From the NCBI GenBank assembly GCA_043228905.1, contig JBHGNT010000014.1, positions 1-64,000 of the forward strand: 64,000 bases of DNA, written 5' to 3'. How positions within the stretch are numbered: the stretch's first letter is position 1; each line of letters begins with the position of its first letter. The DNA is from Azolla caroliniana. Lineage: Eukaryota > Polypodiophyta. The translations under genes were made by a program, and so were the position numbers. Shown here in pieces: positions 33,248 through 43,996 of this stretch. The notes under the pieces were generated by a model, which did not search any database, was not told where the DNA came from, and was given only the letters and a program-made list of their open reading frames with translations.

Positions 33248-33500
33248 CTGATCTCCAATTCTGACTGGAGCCTCGGTTGTCGCCCGAGCCTAGTGTGTGC
33301 GGGTGTAATGGCTTTGTTCCTCTTCATGAATACATTGTGTGTCAGCACTCCGTAGCTCGGCTAACAATGCAGTCTCCATATCTTCATCTTCCTCCCGTAT
33401 CATGACGGTATTTACTCCTCCCGTTTCTTCAACCACTTGTCTTTTCCTCCGAATGACATCAATGATCACTTCATGAAATTCCTTCTTCACGATCCCTAGT

Positions 33501-34919
33501 ATTTACTCCTCTCGTTTCTTCAACCACTTGTCTTTTCCTCCGAACGGGATTGATGTCGTTCGGAAGTGATGGCGCCGTTTATTTTAATATAGAGAAAGGA
33601 GTTCTCACAGCGCAAAAAAGGAAAAAGAAATAAAGAAGCACTTCTATCGTGATATCCCTTGTGTATGTCGGATTCTCTTTTGATAGTGGAACTCACCATC
33701 AACACTTATGAAAGAATCGTATACATATTTACGTACATTGATAGCATTGAGTGAAATATGATCCCTAAAGGTTTGGATGCGATTCATCCTCGAAGTCAAT
33801 GGTGGTATGAGGAATTTTACGCACATTTGGATGAGAACCTAATGAGATGTTTTTCGTCTTTACATGATTAAGGGGAAAACTTCAAGGTAAATCTTGTTGT
33901 AATTCATTTGAACACAGTCATAGTAACGAGTCCCAATGTTGGGCAAAGACCCAAGAACAGTGTCAATGTTCCAGTTACGTTGGGACTTTTATCGGCCAAT
34001 GTGGGGGACAGCCGGAATTGATTCCGGCCAGGTTTTCTAATCAACCGGAATTTGCCAGTTCATATTTTTGGAACCGGCTATTTATATAGTTTGTATAAAA
34101 ACAAAGGTCAGAAAAAGTTTTTTTCCTCTTTCCCCTTTTTTCGCTCGTTTTTATGTTCAAGTACAAGTATCCCATTGAATCGTGGTGTCATCTCATCAAG
34201 CGTGAGACAAATTAAGAGCACGCCAGAGCGGCAGGTGACGTTCTGCAAGTGCAGGAATGGGCTTCTAAAGGAGACATACGAGCTCTCTCTGCTCTACAAT
34301 TCCTAACTCAGAATCATTGTCTTCACCGCGTTAGGGAAGCTCTCTGAATTCTGTTGCACTACCTCCAGGTAGACTAATATAGACATATATAATGTGTGTA
34401 TGTATAATGTTTGAATGCACGCATGCAAGCATGTGTATGTGTGGGAATTTATGCATCGAAACTATGTAATCTTGCATTTGATCTTTCTATCATCATCCAT
34501 ACATTCATCTAATTCTGATGATGATTATCATGAGATGTTCTTTTTTTAAGAACCGTCCTAATCTTCCCTGCACTCTACTGCCTGATATAATGTAAACTCA
34601 ATATTGAGATGATTTAATTAAGAAATACTGTCATCAGCATCACGCATTTTTGCAGCTACATGTTATTTTCTATATATGGGGTAGTGGTTATGGGGTTATT
34701 CTAGAACCTCCACATTTAAGGTTTAAGATCTCCACATGACCAACTATCTTAAATGTGATACCCTTGTTGTCTTTGGACATGATACACCATTGCTTTTGGG
34801 CATTATGATATGTAAAATCTGTGTGTGTGTGTGTGTGTGTGTGTAGGTTGATGTTGGTTTCAAGTTGGATGTTTCCATGATTTTCATGTGTGGTGTAGTT
34901 CGATGCAACTCGAGCGATG
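33501..34919. other. Spacer with possible LTR promoter
   Basis: 33501-33840 may be upstream Ty3-B sequence (gag not recognisable; a short direct repeat 'ttcttcaaccacttgtcttttcctccgaa' occurs at 33423 and 33512). 33934-34320 begins TGTTGGGCAAAGACCC, has TATA-like tttatatag/tgtataaaaac at 34079-34103 and CT-rich sequence after it, so it may be a solo LTR in plus orientation, but its 3' end is unclear. A (GT)13 tract lies at 34819-34844. The 84-codon frame at 34052-34306 spans this promoter-like DNA and is not called a gene. Confidence 0.4.
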
Positions 34920-35185
34920 AAATTAGGGAGATTATTACAACAGATTCAAGGGAGGAGATCTTGACGTATGTGACCGTGGCATGCCAAGGAAAGTTCCATT
35001 GAAGCGCTTCAACCCTATTCATTACATATGTTGTGATGAAGATGATGCTTCACAATGTCCAAATAGTGTCTAAATGAATAAACACCACCCATCAGTTGGA
35101 TCTAGTCTTAAGGAATCCATAGCACTTACTAGATCTCAAATCAGAGTTTCAAGTAAAAAGTTAGGGTTGGTTAAAGGTTTCAAGT
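34920..35185. repeat. Dispersed repeat, inverted copy of 25006-25250
   Basis: Reverse complement of the segment at 25006-25250 with roughly four-fifths of bases conserved by eye. The minus-strand frame here (34744-35022) starts MNRVEALQWNFPWHATVTYV, and the other copy gives a matching frame on its plus strand. The conserved frame suggests that the repeat derives from a coding element of unknown type. Confidence 0.65.
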
Positions 35186-35217
35186 AAATATAACAATTAC
35201 TGTAATAACTAGCAGTT

Positions 35218-36085
35218 CAAGAATGGAGACAATAATCTAAACATGTAGAGTTCGTGATAATGAATGTGAGGGTCTTTACAGTTCATCAATTAGAGCTCGA
35301 TAACCCAAGTTGCAACCTCCAAAACGTTGAGGTTTTTTGTAAACAAGAGAAATAACAATAAAATAAACTAAAAAAAATAGCCCTTGTAAGTTGTGAAGGG
35401 CGGTTTGAAGGGATGTGGAGGGGCTTCGCCCTCCTATGAAACAGCACCTCCCCATGAGGGAGAGGGCATGAAAGAAGCTACGAGCACCCATTGTAAAAGG
35501 GAGGAGCAGGTATATGAATATATTTCAGGGCAAGGTGAATTCATTTTTGCTCTACTGTGTTATTTGGGTAAGTGTTTTGTGGACAATGACAAGATATAGG
35601 CTCATAAGATATGGTCGGTCACATATAACAAATGTGATATGATGTTGCTGGCACTTCACGAATGGAGATAATAATCTAAGCATGTAGAGTTAGTGACAAG
35701 GAATGCGAGGGTTTTTATAGTTAATCAATCAAAGCTCAGTAGCCCAAGTTGCAGCCTCTAAAACATTGAGGTATTTTTGTAAAAAAATAAAGAAATAACA
35801 ATTATACAATAAAAAAATAAAACCACCCTTGTGAAGGGTAGTTTGAAGGGATGTGGAGGGACTTCTCCTTCCTATAAAAGACCCCCTCCCTGAAAGGGCA
35901 AGGTGAATCGTAGAAGGGCAAGCTACGAGCACCCATCGTAGAAGGGAGGAGTAGTTATATGAATATATTTCAGGGCAAGGTGAATTCATTTTTGCCCTAC
36001 TGTGTTATTTGGGTAAGTGTTTTGTGGATAGCGACAAGGTATATGCTCATAAGATATGATCATATATAATTGAATGTGATGTGAT
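35218..36085. repeat. Direct tandem duplication, 2 x ~435 bp
   Basis: 35218-35655 and 35658-36085 align along their whole length (starting 'gaatgga gacaataatct', containing 'ttgaagggatgtggagg' and 'atatttcagggcaaggtgaattc', ending 'gatgttgctg'). Divergence is considerable (indels in the A-rich middle). The open frames 35276-35491, 35729-35989 (minus) and 35393-35599 (plus) are paralogous artefacts of the repeat. Confidence 0.85.
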
Positions 36086-36964
36086 GTTGCTGCCCCGTTG
36101 GTTGTAATGGTTGCATACAATGTGAGATTCATAGCACATGCTCATGTTGCATTCCATCATCGAAGTGGTTATTAACAACCATCCATTACGAAACTGTCAT
36201 AGGTCAAATAAGATGATGTGGGTTTCCAATTGACATATCTTGTTAAAGAAATAAGGAGTATGATGCTTCCAATTACGCTTCTCTAATGTCAAGTTGAGAA
36301 TCTCTCTGTGTTTCTTCTTCTTTTTTTTCCATAAAAACCTTCATAGAGGGATAAGAATATAACAAGAGTATCATAACCCTCATGATGAGAAACAACATAA
36401 GCAAGACAATCAACTGATCTGATGCCAAGAAACAAAATCCTAAAGGAATAAAAATATAAAATGGCGAACCCTATACCACATACAAAACAATTGAAAACAA
36501 CACCTTCGTATGTTGCACAGTGCCAACAACATCTACCTTTGCACCCTATCCACAAAGCACTTGCAACAATGATGAGAAGTAGATAACCTCCGGGGAAGGG
36601 GGGAGTACATAGGAAACCCTCTGAGTGTAAGGTTGGCTCCATCACCATCATCATCATCAATATCACATCGAGATAGAGGCAAAGTAGAAGATGAAAGAAG
36701 GAGAAGAGTAGCGGCGACGAGTCACCTACACCATCCCTAAGCGAGAACATCTCCTAACATGAAGCAACCACCTATCAACACAATGGAAGAGATGAAAAGG
36801 ATTAAAGGAAAGGGAGGAGAAGGGGATGGAGGGGTAGCAAAGCGTGCAACCATGCAGCTGCCCCTCCGATTGCATGCAGCTACATGTGGCCACTAGGGTT
36901 GCGTTGCACGCAAGTCGGTTTCGAAAAAAACTACATCTCTTAATTTATTCTCGAGCATGACACA
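36086..36964. other. Spacer with an unassigned minus-strand frame
   Basis: 36289-36750 (minus) is open for 153 codons and predicts hydrophobic, membrane-like segments (LLFSFFHLLLCLYLDVILMM; CFVCGIGFAILYFYSF), but it has no family I recognise. It covers a run of CATCAT repeats and ends in low-complexity sequence, so it is more likely chance than a gene. Nothing else is identifiable. Confidence 0.35.
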
Positions 36965-37868
36965 AACATACATACATACATTCATACTAAACATAACATT
37001 CAAACATTCATGTATGAATGTACATATGTGTATGCATATATGTAATGTATGTATGTATGTGTATGCATATGTAAATGTACATGATTCAATGTATATGGAT
37101 GTGTGATTGTAATATGTACATAATAACTATGTATATATATCTAATGTATATATGTGTATGTATATGTAGCAATGTATAAATGAATATATGTATGTCCATG
37201 TACGAATGTACATATGAATATGCATATATCCATATGTAATTTATCTATGTATGTATGTGTATTCGTATATCCATATGACAATGTACATGATTCATGTGTA
37301 TGGATGTGTGATTGTAATATGTGCATAATATTTATGTATATATCTAATGTATGTATATGTAGCAATGTATAAATGAATATAGGTATGTTTATGTACAAAT
37401 GTACATATGTGTATGCATATGTAATGTATGTATGTGTATGCATATATCCATATGTAATGTATGTATGTATGTATGTACATATGTAACACACGTATGTATG
37501 TGTATGTAACATATTTATGTGTGTGTATGCATGTATGTAATGTATGTATATATGTATATATGTGTATGCATATATGTATCTGTCAATATACATGATTCAA
37601 TGAGTATGAATGCGTTTGTAATATGTGCATAATATGTATGTATATATCCAATGTATGTATGTGTATGTATATGTATGTGTGTATGTGGTCATATGTATGT
37701 AAATGTATGAATGTATGTATGCGTATATATGTAATGTATTTATGTATGTATATTTTTGGGATATTTTCATGTTTAGTATGTATATGGTTCGTATGTGGAT
37801 GTATGTTTGTAATATGTATGTAATATGCATGTATATATCCAATGTATGTGTAAGTATACATATACCTA

Positions 37869-37912
<44 letters not shown>

Positions 37913-39070
37913 AAGTATTGTGGTTTGTATGGTCCAATATAATCTATATATATGGTGATATGTGGAATATGTATTTACATATGTAATATATGTATATATG
38001 TAATTTATGTATGTGTAAATTTGTATATTGTGTAATAGGTATGGTACCGTATGGATTATATGCTATGTAATATCTAATTTATTTATGTGTGTGTGCATGT
38101 CTATATATATGTAATATATGTAATATATGTAACTTGTTTGTAAGTATGAAGATTTGTATACATATAATATGTAGTCTTAGGTATTAATATGTATGTGTAT
38201 GTGTATATATATAATATGTAATTTATTTTTCTATGTTTTGCATGTATATATGCATTTGTGTATGTATGTATATCATATGTAATTTTATTGTATGTATTAT
38301 GTTACATGTATATATGTATGTCAATATATATGGTTGAAACTTGATTCTAATATGTATGCAGTATGTAATGCATGTATGTATGTGTATGTACATATTTACA
38401 TATGGTAATATATATGTGTACATATATTTATGTTTAGTTAGTATGCATGTATAAATGGGTGTAATGTATGTATATACATATTCATGAATGTAATGTTTGA
38501 ATGTACAGGTATATACACATGTGTGATGTGTGATATATGAATGTAGGTATATATGCATGTATGTGGTATGCATGTGTGATGTGTGTTATGTTCGTGTGTG
38601 TGTGTGTGTGTGTGTATGTATATATTGTATGTATGGAATGTGTGTATATGTGTATGTATGTGTATATATATAATATGTACTTTTTTTGTGTGTTTGGTTT
38701 GTATATTTGCATTTGTATATAATTGTGTATATAATAATATATGTGTGTAATATATAATATATAAAATATGTTTGTGAGAATGTGTAAGTATATATGTAAT
38801 ATGTAATTTTTATGTATGTATTATGTATACTCCTATATCAATATATATGGCCGATTCTAATATGTATGTAGTATGCAACGCATGTATGTATGTGTATGTA
38901 CATATTTACATATGGTAATACATATTTCTACATATATTTATGTTTAGTCAGTATGCATGTATAAATGGGTGTAATGTATGTATATACATATTAATGGATG
39001 TAATGTTTGAATGTAGGTATATGCATGTATATGTATGTATGTATGTGTGTATGTATATATGCTACTCCAA
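36965..39070. repeat. ATGT-rich microsatellite field (2.1 kb)
   Basis: Made of ATGT/GTAT words with (GT)n tracts at 37868-37908 and 38597-38616. Larger internal repeats exist: 37120-37230 against 37330-37450, and 38335-38500 against 38845-39010 (period ~510 bp). Translated frames consist of Tyr/Ile/His/Thr or Met/Tyr/Val/Cys strings on opposite strands, which is what such repeats produce. No genes are called. Confidence 0.93.
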
Positions 39071-39880
39071 ATTTGAGTATTGTTTGTGTAATATATTCTT
39101 TACTATCTCATTGAAATATCTAATATTTCATGGGCTTATCTATTTTTTTTTCTAACATAATTGATAATACCCTTATGTAAATATATTTTCAAATCTTTTT
39201 TAATACCCTTATATATATATATTCTATATCTCATTGATTAATTTAAACCCCTTTTGATGAACTCACGTGCTATCATACAAGTTTTGACAGTGAAGCCCCC
39301 GGGTACGTATCTACAGGGGCGTGAAGGTTCCCAGCTACAACCGAAGGAACGAGGCTTAACTACGCGAACACGCTAACCCTACGTTTACAGGTACGCACTT
39401 CTTAACAGAGAATAACCCTCACTCAGTATAACACTTGCACTACACAGTAGATCAGTGAAGATAGTACTATATTATAAAAGGAACTCTCAAAACAACGCTA
39501 ACCTTTTACACAGGATTTCTACCCTTTATATACACAGGGTGTTTCATCGATTACGCTCGTCGCGTGAACCATTACATATGTTTCTTACAATATTTTAATT
39601 TGTTCCGCGTTATGTCCGGCAATTACTATTCAGGCGGACAACACCTGGCACGCCTATTGGACAATGCCATGGCACAGCGAACCCATTCGTCTATTCGTCG
39701 TCCAGTATGTCCAGGATGTTCAGCTCTGCCCGTGTGTCCTGGTCCGGGGGTGGCGTGACGGTGGTAGGTGCTTTGCTGCTTGGCTCGGTCGGTGCCGCGG
39801 TTTCCTCTCTCTCTTCTTCACCCGAGGTAGGCTAGGCTTGCTTCGCTGGTGCTTCTTCGGGGACCACCTTTTCCGGCTCT
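39071..39880. other. Spacer; LTR-like sequence with TATA boxes on both strands
   Basis: From 39280 the base composition becomes GC-richer. TATA-like boxes occur on the minus strand (gtgtatataaaggg, about 39524-39537) and plus strand (attataaaaggaac, about 39470-39483). 39280-39600 could be the 3' LTR of the minus-strand unit that contains the coiled-coil frames described next, but no second copy was found. 39564-39758 and 39664-39918 are not convincing genes. Confidence 0.35.
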
Positions 39881-39888
39881 GTCAATGG

Positions 39889-40230
39889 CTACTCTTGGCA
39901 TGGTTTCCCCTCAGGTAGCCGCTCGTCTGTGCTTTCGGCACCCGTCTGATTGTCCACTGTCGTGACTTCAAGACCGTCATTAGGCGGGAACTCGGTTTGC
40001 TTGGCGGAGTCACTGTCCGGCACAGTAATTGCCTCCGTCCGTTTTAATTCATCCGCCCTCTGAGTTTCGTTGCCAATGTCCATCAGCTGCTGAAAAGTCT
40101 CCTCCTGGCTATCCACGAACTCCTCCATCAGCTGTGTGAGTTCCTCGGAGTGTTGATTAGCTAGCGCCTGGTAGTCTTCCACAAGGACTTCGCGTACGGC
40201 CGCGATGCTTTCTTCACTCAGCTTATAAAA
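39889..40230 (-). pseudogene. Coiled-coil protein fragment of an unknown element
   Basis: The minus-strand frame reads in from about 40230 (LSEESIAAVREVLVEDYQAL) and continues to 39889. It is rich in Glu/Gln with heptad-like spacing (HSEELTQLMEEFVDSQEETF), then an acidic Thr-rich tail. No family is recognised. A TATA box and a plausible 5' UTR lie upstream (40520-40230, minus). It stops early while the frame beyond the TAG still looks coding (PEKVVPEEAPAKQA), so it is probably broken. The context suggests that it belongs with the minus-strand frames at 44867-45671, now separated by the gag-only element. Confidence 0.45.
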
Positions 40231-40520
40231 TCCCTTGCCTTCCTTTCAACGGTGTCGCGAAGATGCGTGTGCGTGCGTGCTTCGCTTGAGCGGGACAACT
40301 GTGGTCTCGGACCGGGGAGGACGTTCGCGAAATTGTCGAAAAGATGACGATGTGTATGTAGGAGTCGAGGAAAAGGAAACACTATTACACTTGAGAAGAT
40401 CGAAGATTTTACACTTGAGAAGAAGATAGATGTGAAGAAGAAGAATAAGAAGAGTATTATATTATTGTTGATGATGATGGTGATGATCTCCAAATTGACC
40501 CCACCCCCCCCTCCCCACTA

Positions 40521-40533
40521 TAGGCTTTTATAG
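40521..40533 (-). promoter_or_regulatory. TATA box, minus-strand transcription
   Basis: The minus strand reads ACCTATAAAAGCC, a strong plant TATA match. It lies about 290 bp upstream of the coiled-coil frame at 40230-39889 and could drive it. Immediately upstream (40545-40635) is a short repeat array of 'aaaccatgggct' words. Confidence 0.5.
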
Positions 40534-40544
40534 GTCTCTCCATG

Positions 40545-40635
40545 CAGAAACCATGGGCTAAATCCACGGGCTGAAACCATGGGTTGGAACCATGGGCGAA
40601 AACCACGGGCTAAAACCATGGTTTTGTGCCCACGG
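40545..40635. repeat. Short tandem array of 'aaaccatgggct'
   Basis: Six to seven degenerate copies of a ~17-bp unit alternating CCATGG and CCACGG cores, ending at the insertion point of the gag-only element. It lies just upstream of a minus-strand TATA box, so it may be an LTR U3 repeat (enhancer-like). Confidence 0.6.
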
Positions 40636-41882
40636 TGTCGTAGTGTATTTCGTACACTACGTGAAAAAGTAAAAATAATATAACCGATTTAATTACATAT
40701 AAATAAATAAAATAAGAATATCAAGATATTTATCACCAATAAATAAAATAAGAATATCAAGATATTTATCACGTGCATAGAGCAGGATTCGAACCCTGTA
40801 CCTCCACATAGCCAAACCTCAACTTTACCATTATGCTACCTTATCTTTAGTGTTCTATAAATAGATTTAATAACTATAATTGCTTTATTTGCGCCTACCT
40901 TTATTAAAAGGTAAATCATGTATTTTTAGAGTGCGTGAATATTTTATAGAAAAACGCAAGCAACTAAAAAGTGACTCATGCACATCTAGCGTGCATGAGC
41001 ACTATATTTAGCAAATAAAAGCAAGGATTAAAAAAGCATGTAGTTATGCTTAGTCTCTCCCATCACTACATAAGGATGGGGAGCACAATGTAATAGGCGT
41101 GTGAAATATTTGGAAATTGGATATATTTCCGAAAACACCAACCGATTAATATAATCGTGGGATTCACGAAAATAATATAATCTATACTTGTGGGATTCAC
41201 AAGTTTCTTATATCTTTCTTTCAATCTAAATACATATTCTTATCTAAATATTGATTAATCGAATAAAATACACTCGTGGGATTCACGAAATTTCTATCTC
41301 TCTTTCTAATAATCTATTCATTACTAGCCTCATCTCATATTCTTCTTTCTCCTAGTCCAAAACCTCGGTGGTTCCCACCCGACTCACGCAAACGATCCGG
41401 AGCCGAAAGGCACGACAGGAGGAAGAATTTGAGGCTAATCTAGTTATGAATATGAATAGATTATAAGAAAGAGATATAGAAAATCATCACATGCATATTT
41501 AGTGTGCATGAACATATTAGAAAAAAAAGCATGTAGCTATGCTTAGTCTCTCCCATCACTACATAAGGATGGGGAGCACAATGTAATAGGGTGTGAAAAA
41601 TACTTGGAAACTGGATATGTTTCTAAAAAACACCAATTAATAAACTATACTCGTGGGATTCACGAGAATTCTATATCATTCTCTTTCAATCGAAGTTTAT
41701 ATTCTTATATTCATATTGATTAATCTAATACAATACACTCGTGGGATTCACGAGTTTGCTATAACTCTTTCTTACAACATATTTATATTCTTATTAGCCT
41801 TAAAACTCTCCTCTTCCTAGTCCAAAACCCCAGTGGTTCCCACCCGACTCACGCAAACGATCCGGAGCCGAAAGGCACGACA
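40636..41882 (+). mobile_element. Composite 5' LTR of the gag-only element
   Basis: 40636-41417 is a complete LTR ending GGCACGACA. It carries a 36-bp duplication (aataaaataagaatatcaag, twice) and lacks ~54 bp present in the 3' LTR. 41418-41477 reads as the reverse complement of the LTR segment around 41305-41360. 41478-41882 is the 3' half of a second LTR, next to the primer site. The motif 'gtgggattcacga' is repeated two or three times in each LTR. Confidence 0.85.
40772..40845 (-). other. tRNA-like module in LTR (A box + B box), 5' copy
   Basis: The minus strand has TAGCATAATGG at 40837-40827, which fits the tRNA A-box consensus TRGYNNARNGG, and GGTTCGAATCC at 40794-40784, a perfect B box (GGTTCRANTCC). 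Their 32-bp separation matches tRNA geometry. A 4-bp stem (CAGG/CCTG) closes the T-loop-like ATTCGAAC. The acceptor stem is poor, so this is a tRNA relic or mimic, not a tRNA gene. It lies antisense in the U3 part of the LTR. Confidence 0.7.
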
Positions 41883-41884
41883 CA

Positions 41885-41903
41885 GTTGGTGAACCCGACG
41901 TGA
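41885..41903 (+). other. Primer-binding site of the gag-only element
   Basis: TTGGTGAACCCGACGTGAA begins three bases after the LTR end (ACGACA). It is not the common iMet site, and the cognate tRNA is not assigned. The same site followed by a similar GCG-GGG leader occurs in Ty3-A2 (minus strand, 29640-29612), suggesting that the two families share a primer. Confidence 0.7.
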
Positions 41904-41920
41904 AGGCGGGTGGCAAGGAG

Positions 41921-43996
41921 ATGGAGAATCAACAAGAGGCAATGAGCATAACGATGATGATGATGTTCGAGCGGATGCTACAAGAACAACGAGTGATGTC
42001 GGAGATCACGGGGGCAGTAAAGCGGCTCGTACAACGAAACGGACAATTCAACGGAAACGATGTGTCACGCTATCTACGTGACTACAAGGCGGAGATGATA
42101 CGATGTGGGATACCGGAAGGATTGCAAGTGACATCCTTCAATCGGGTGGCCACGGATGAGCTACAAGAGAGAATCCACAAGATACGGCAACAAAACTCGA
42201 CATGGGGGTCATTCGAAGAAGCTTTACGAGAGGCATATGATTACAAGAGATCGAAGGGAAAAGATCGGCGAGAATTCGACGAATGGGTGGCATCGGAGAA
42301 GACCCACCGAAGTGCAACACAAGCATTCCTAGAGTTCGAGAATCGTTTTGCTCGACTCTCGGAGCGAGAACAACGATTGGCGGGGGAGGATAAAGTCCTA
42401 ATGTTCGTAAAATCGATCGATCGGAAAGAAAGGATGGACATCGGGATCGAACTCGAAGACGATGACGGTACGAATGGTCTTACCGAAAATTGGGCCGAAG
42501 TCCAAAGGGTATGCCGGAGACATGATGAGAGGAAGATGAGAATCTTGTCAACGACATGGCCGATGAAGGATGGTCGATTGAAGACAAACGATGGAGCTGA
42601 TATGAAGGCCAAAATACAACATGATGGTGTGACGGAAGAGGGTGTAAAACAAGCTACCCTCTTGTCTTGCGAAAGAACGACAGTGAAGGATAAGGCCGAT
42701 AACCCAAGTGTAGAAGAAGATTTCGGAATACAAGTGTCCGAAACATCGGGTGAAAAAGGGGTAAGCATAATTGATGTTTGCATAATTGATGCAGTGAAAG
42801 AGAGCAAGGAGGACTTGATTGAGGAGGTCACCATGAAAGATGACATCGAATTGAAGGTGGCTATGGACGAATCAACGACGGATGGCCATATCGAGACTTC
42901 CCCACCACTAATTCCAGAGACTCCGGCGGTTGCGTTCGAAAGGCAACGTGAGACCGAAGAGACGGAAGGTGGCGGAGAGAAAACAAAGGTCGAAGTCGAT
43001 GCATACGACAGAGAGATAGCCGAGAATATGGCTATGGGTGAAACAATGGAGGATGATAATACTGAGGATTCCTGCCCACTAATCCTAGAGACTTCGGCGG
43101 TTGTGTCTGAGAAGCAACGTGAGACCGGAGAGACGGGAGGTGGCGGCAAGAAAGGTAAAGTCGGAAGCCAGTTAGGATGGAAGGTGATCCGGACGGGATT
43201 CCGATCCGAAAGAAAGCCGAACCGGGTAAAAGAGGATTCGACCGAAAGTCGACCCGAAAGAAAGCCGAACCGAAAGGAAGAGAATTCGGCCGAAAGACGA
43301 CACAAAAGAAAGCCGAACCGGGCGAATGAGGATTCGGCCGAAAGACGACCCGAAAGAAAGCCGACCCGAAAAGGGGTCGACTCGGTCAAAACCGATCGAC
43401 TGAGTCTGACTTGGCCGAACGCGAATATGGATGGAAGCCGACCTAGCCGAAAGCCAATCGGACGAGACCGATCCGGAAAGAAGCTAATTCGACTCAACCG
43501 GAGGTTGGACCGGTCGAGGCTGGTGAAAACGAGGAAAAGAAAGCCAACCGAAACCAAAACCGATAGATCGAAACCGGGCCGGAAGGAGACCGACTCAATC
43601 GAAACCGAACAACCGAATCCGATTCGGCCGAATACGAATCCGATCGAAAGCCGATCAAACCGAAAGTTGATCGGACGAGAGCGATCCGGAAAAAAGTCAA
43701 GGTTGATGAAGACAAGAAAGAGGCCAGTAAAGGACACTACCACGAATGACAAGGGCCAAGAATATGATGAGAGAGAACAAAGAATATGGTGGATCGGATG
43801 GCGACAATGGTTCGGGTGGAAAGAATGGGTCTACTCAAAATGGAGAGACAAAGTTGACATAGCGGGACAAACGGAGGATGAAGGGGAGACAACGAGCATC
43901 GGCAACTTCGGCACATACCGGAGGATGTGCGGGTTCGGAGGGGGCGAGTGTCGTAGTGTATTTCGTACACTACGTGAAAAAGTAAAAATAATATAA
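41921..43996 (+). CDS. Retrotransposon Gag-like protein, intact
   Basis: 691 codons from the ATG at 41921 to the TAA at 43994 (a GTG at 41900 extends it by 7 codons but lies in the primer-site leader). Residues ~25-190 form a capsid-like helical region (NGNDVSRYLRDYKAEMIRCG, WGSFEEALREAYDY, ATQAFLEFENRFARLSERE, LMFVKSIDRKERM). The middle is acidic and Thr/Glu-rich. The last third is a basic Arg/Lys/Pro/Asn repeat (ERKPNR, RPERKP units) that could bind RNA in place of a zinc knuckle, which is absent. The frame runs through the polypurine tract 16 codons into the 3' LTR. No protease or pol follows. Function as a virus-like-particle protein is inferred. Confidence 0.85.
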   Translation: MENQQEAMSITMMMMFERMLQEQRVMSEITGAVKRLVQRNGQFNGNDVSRYLRDYKAEMIRCGIPEGLQVTSFNRVATDELQERIHKIRQQNSTWGSFEEALREAYDYKRSKGKDRREFDEWVASEKTHRSATQAFLEFENRFARLSEREQRLAGEDKVLMFVKSIDRKERMDIGIELEDDDGTNGLTENWAEVQRVCRRHDERKMRILSTTWPMKDGRLKTNDGADMKAKIQHDGVTEEGVKQATLLSCERTTVKDKADNPSVEEDFGIQVSETSGEKGVSIIDVCIIDAVKESKEDLIEEVTMKDDIELKVAMDESTTDGHIETSPPLIPETPAVAFERQRETEETEGGGEKTKVEVDAYDREIAENMAMGETMEDDNTEDSCPLILETSAVVSEKQRETGETGGGGKKGKVGSQLGWKVIRTGFRSERKPNRVKEDSTESRPERKPNRKEENSAERRHKRKPNRANEDSAERRPERKPTRKGVDSVKTDRLSLTWPNANMDGSRPSRKPIGRDRSGKKLIRLNRRLDRSRLVKTRKRKPTETKTDRSKPGRKETDSIETEQPNPIRPNTNPIESRSNRKLIGRERSGKKSRLMKTRKRPVKDTTTNDKGQEYDEREQRIWWIGWRQWFGWKEWVYSKWRDKVDIAGQTEDEGETTSIGNFGTYRRMCGFGGGECRSVFRTLREKVKII

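Larger units (their letters stand above)
29823..33500 (-). mobile_element. Ty3/gypsy element Ty3-B (protease, RT, RNase H, integrase)
   Basis: Minus-strand order: protease 33247-32930, RT N-terminal part 32347-31703, RT/RNase H/zinc finger 31555-30017, integrase 30158-29823. Gag and LTRs are not recognisable. Integrase stops in mid-core at the border with Ty3-A2. The linker between protease and RT is interrupted by a MITE (32579-32874). Sequence differs clearly from Ty3-A, -C and -D, so this is a fourth gypsy lineage. Confidence 0.85.

Noticed and set aside
36289-36750. Membrane-protein gene
   Set aside because: The hydrophobic frame covers CATCAT repeats and pyrimidine tracts and lacks any recognisable family or splice context.
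37141-38722. Several long Tyr/Ile/His/Thr-rich and Met/Tyr/Val/Cys-rich frames
   Set aside because: They are translations of ATGT/GT microsatellites on both strands.
40772-40845. A functional tRNA gene
   Set aside because: A and B boxes fit, but the acceptor stem does not pair, the anticodon arm is degenerate and the copy is embedded in an LTR. It is reported as a tRNA-like module only.
42241-43752. 503-codon open frame on the minus strand
   Set aside because: It is the complement of the gag gene of the gag-only element. The Ser/Phe/Arg strings mirror its Arg/Glu/Pro repeats, and no domain is present.
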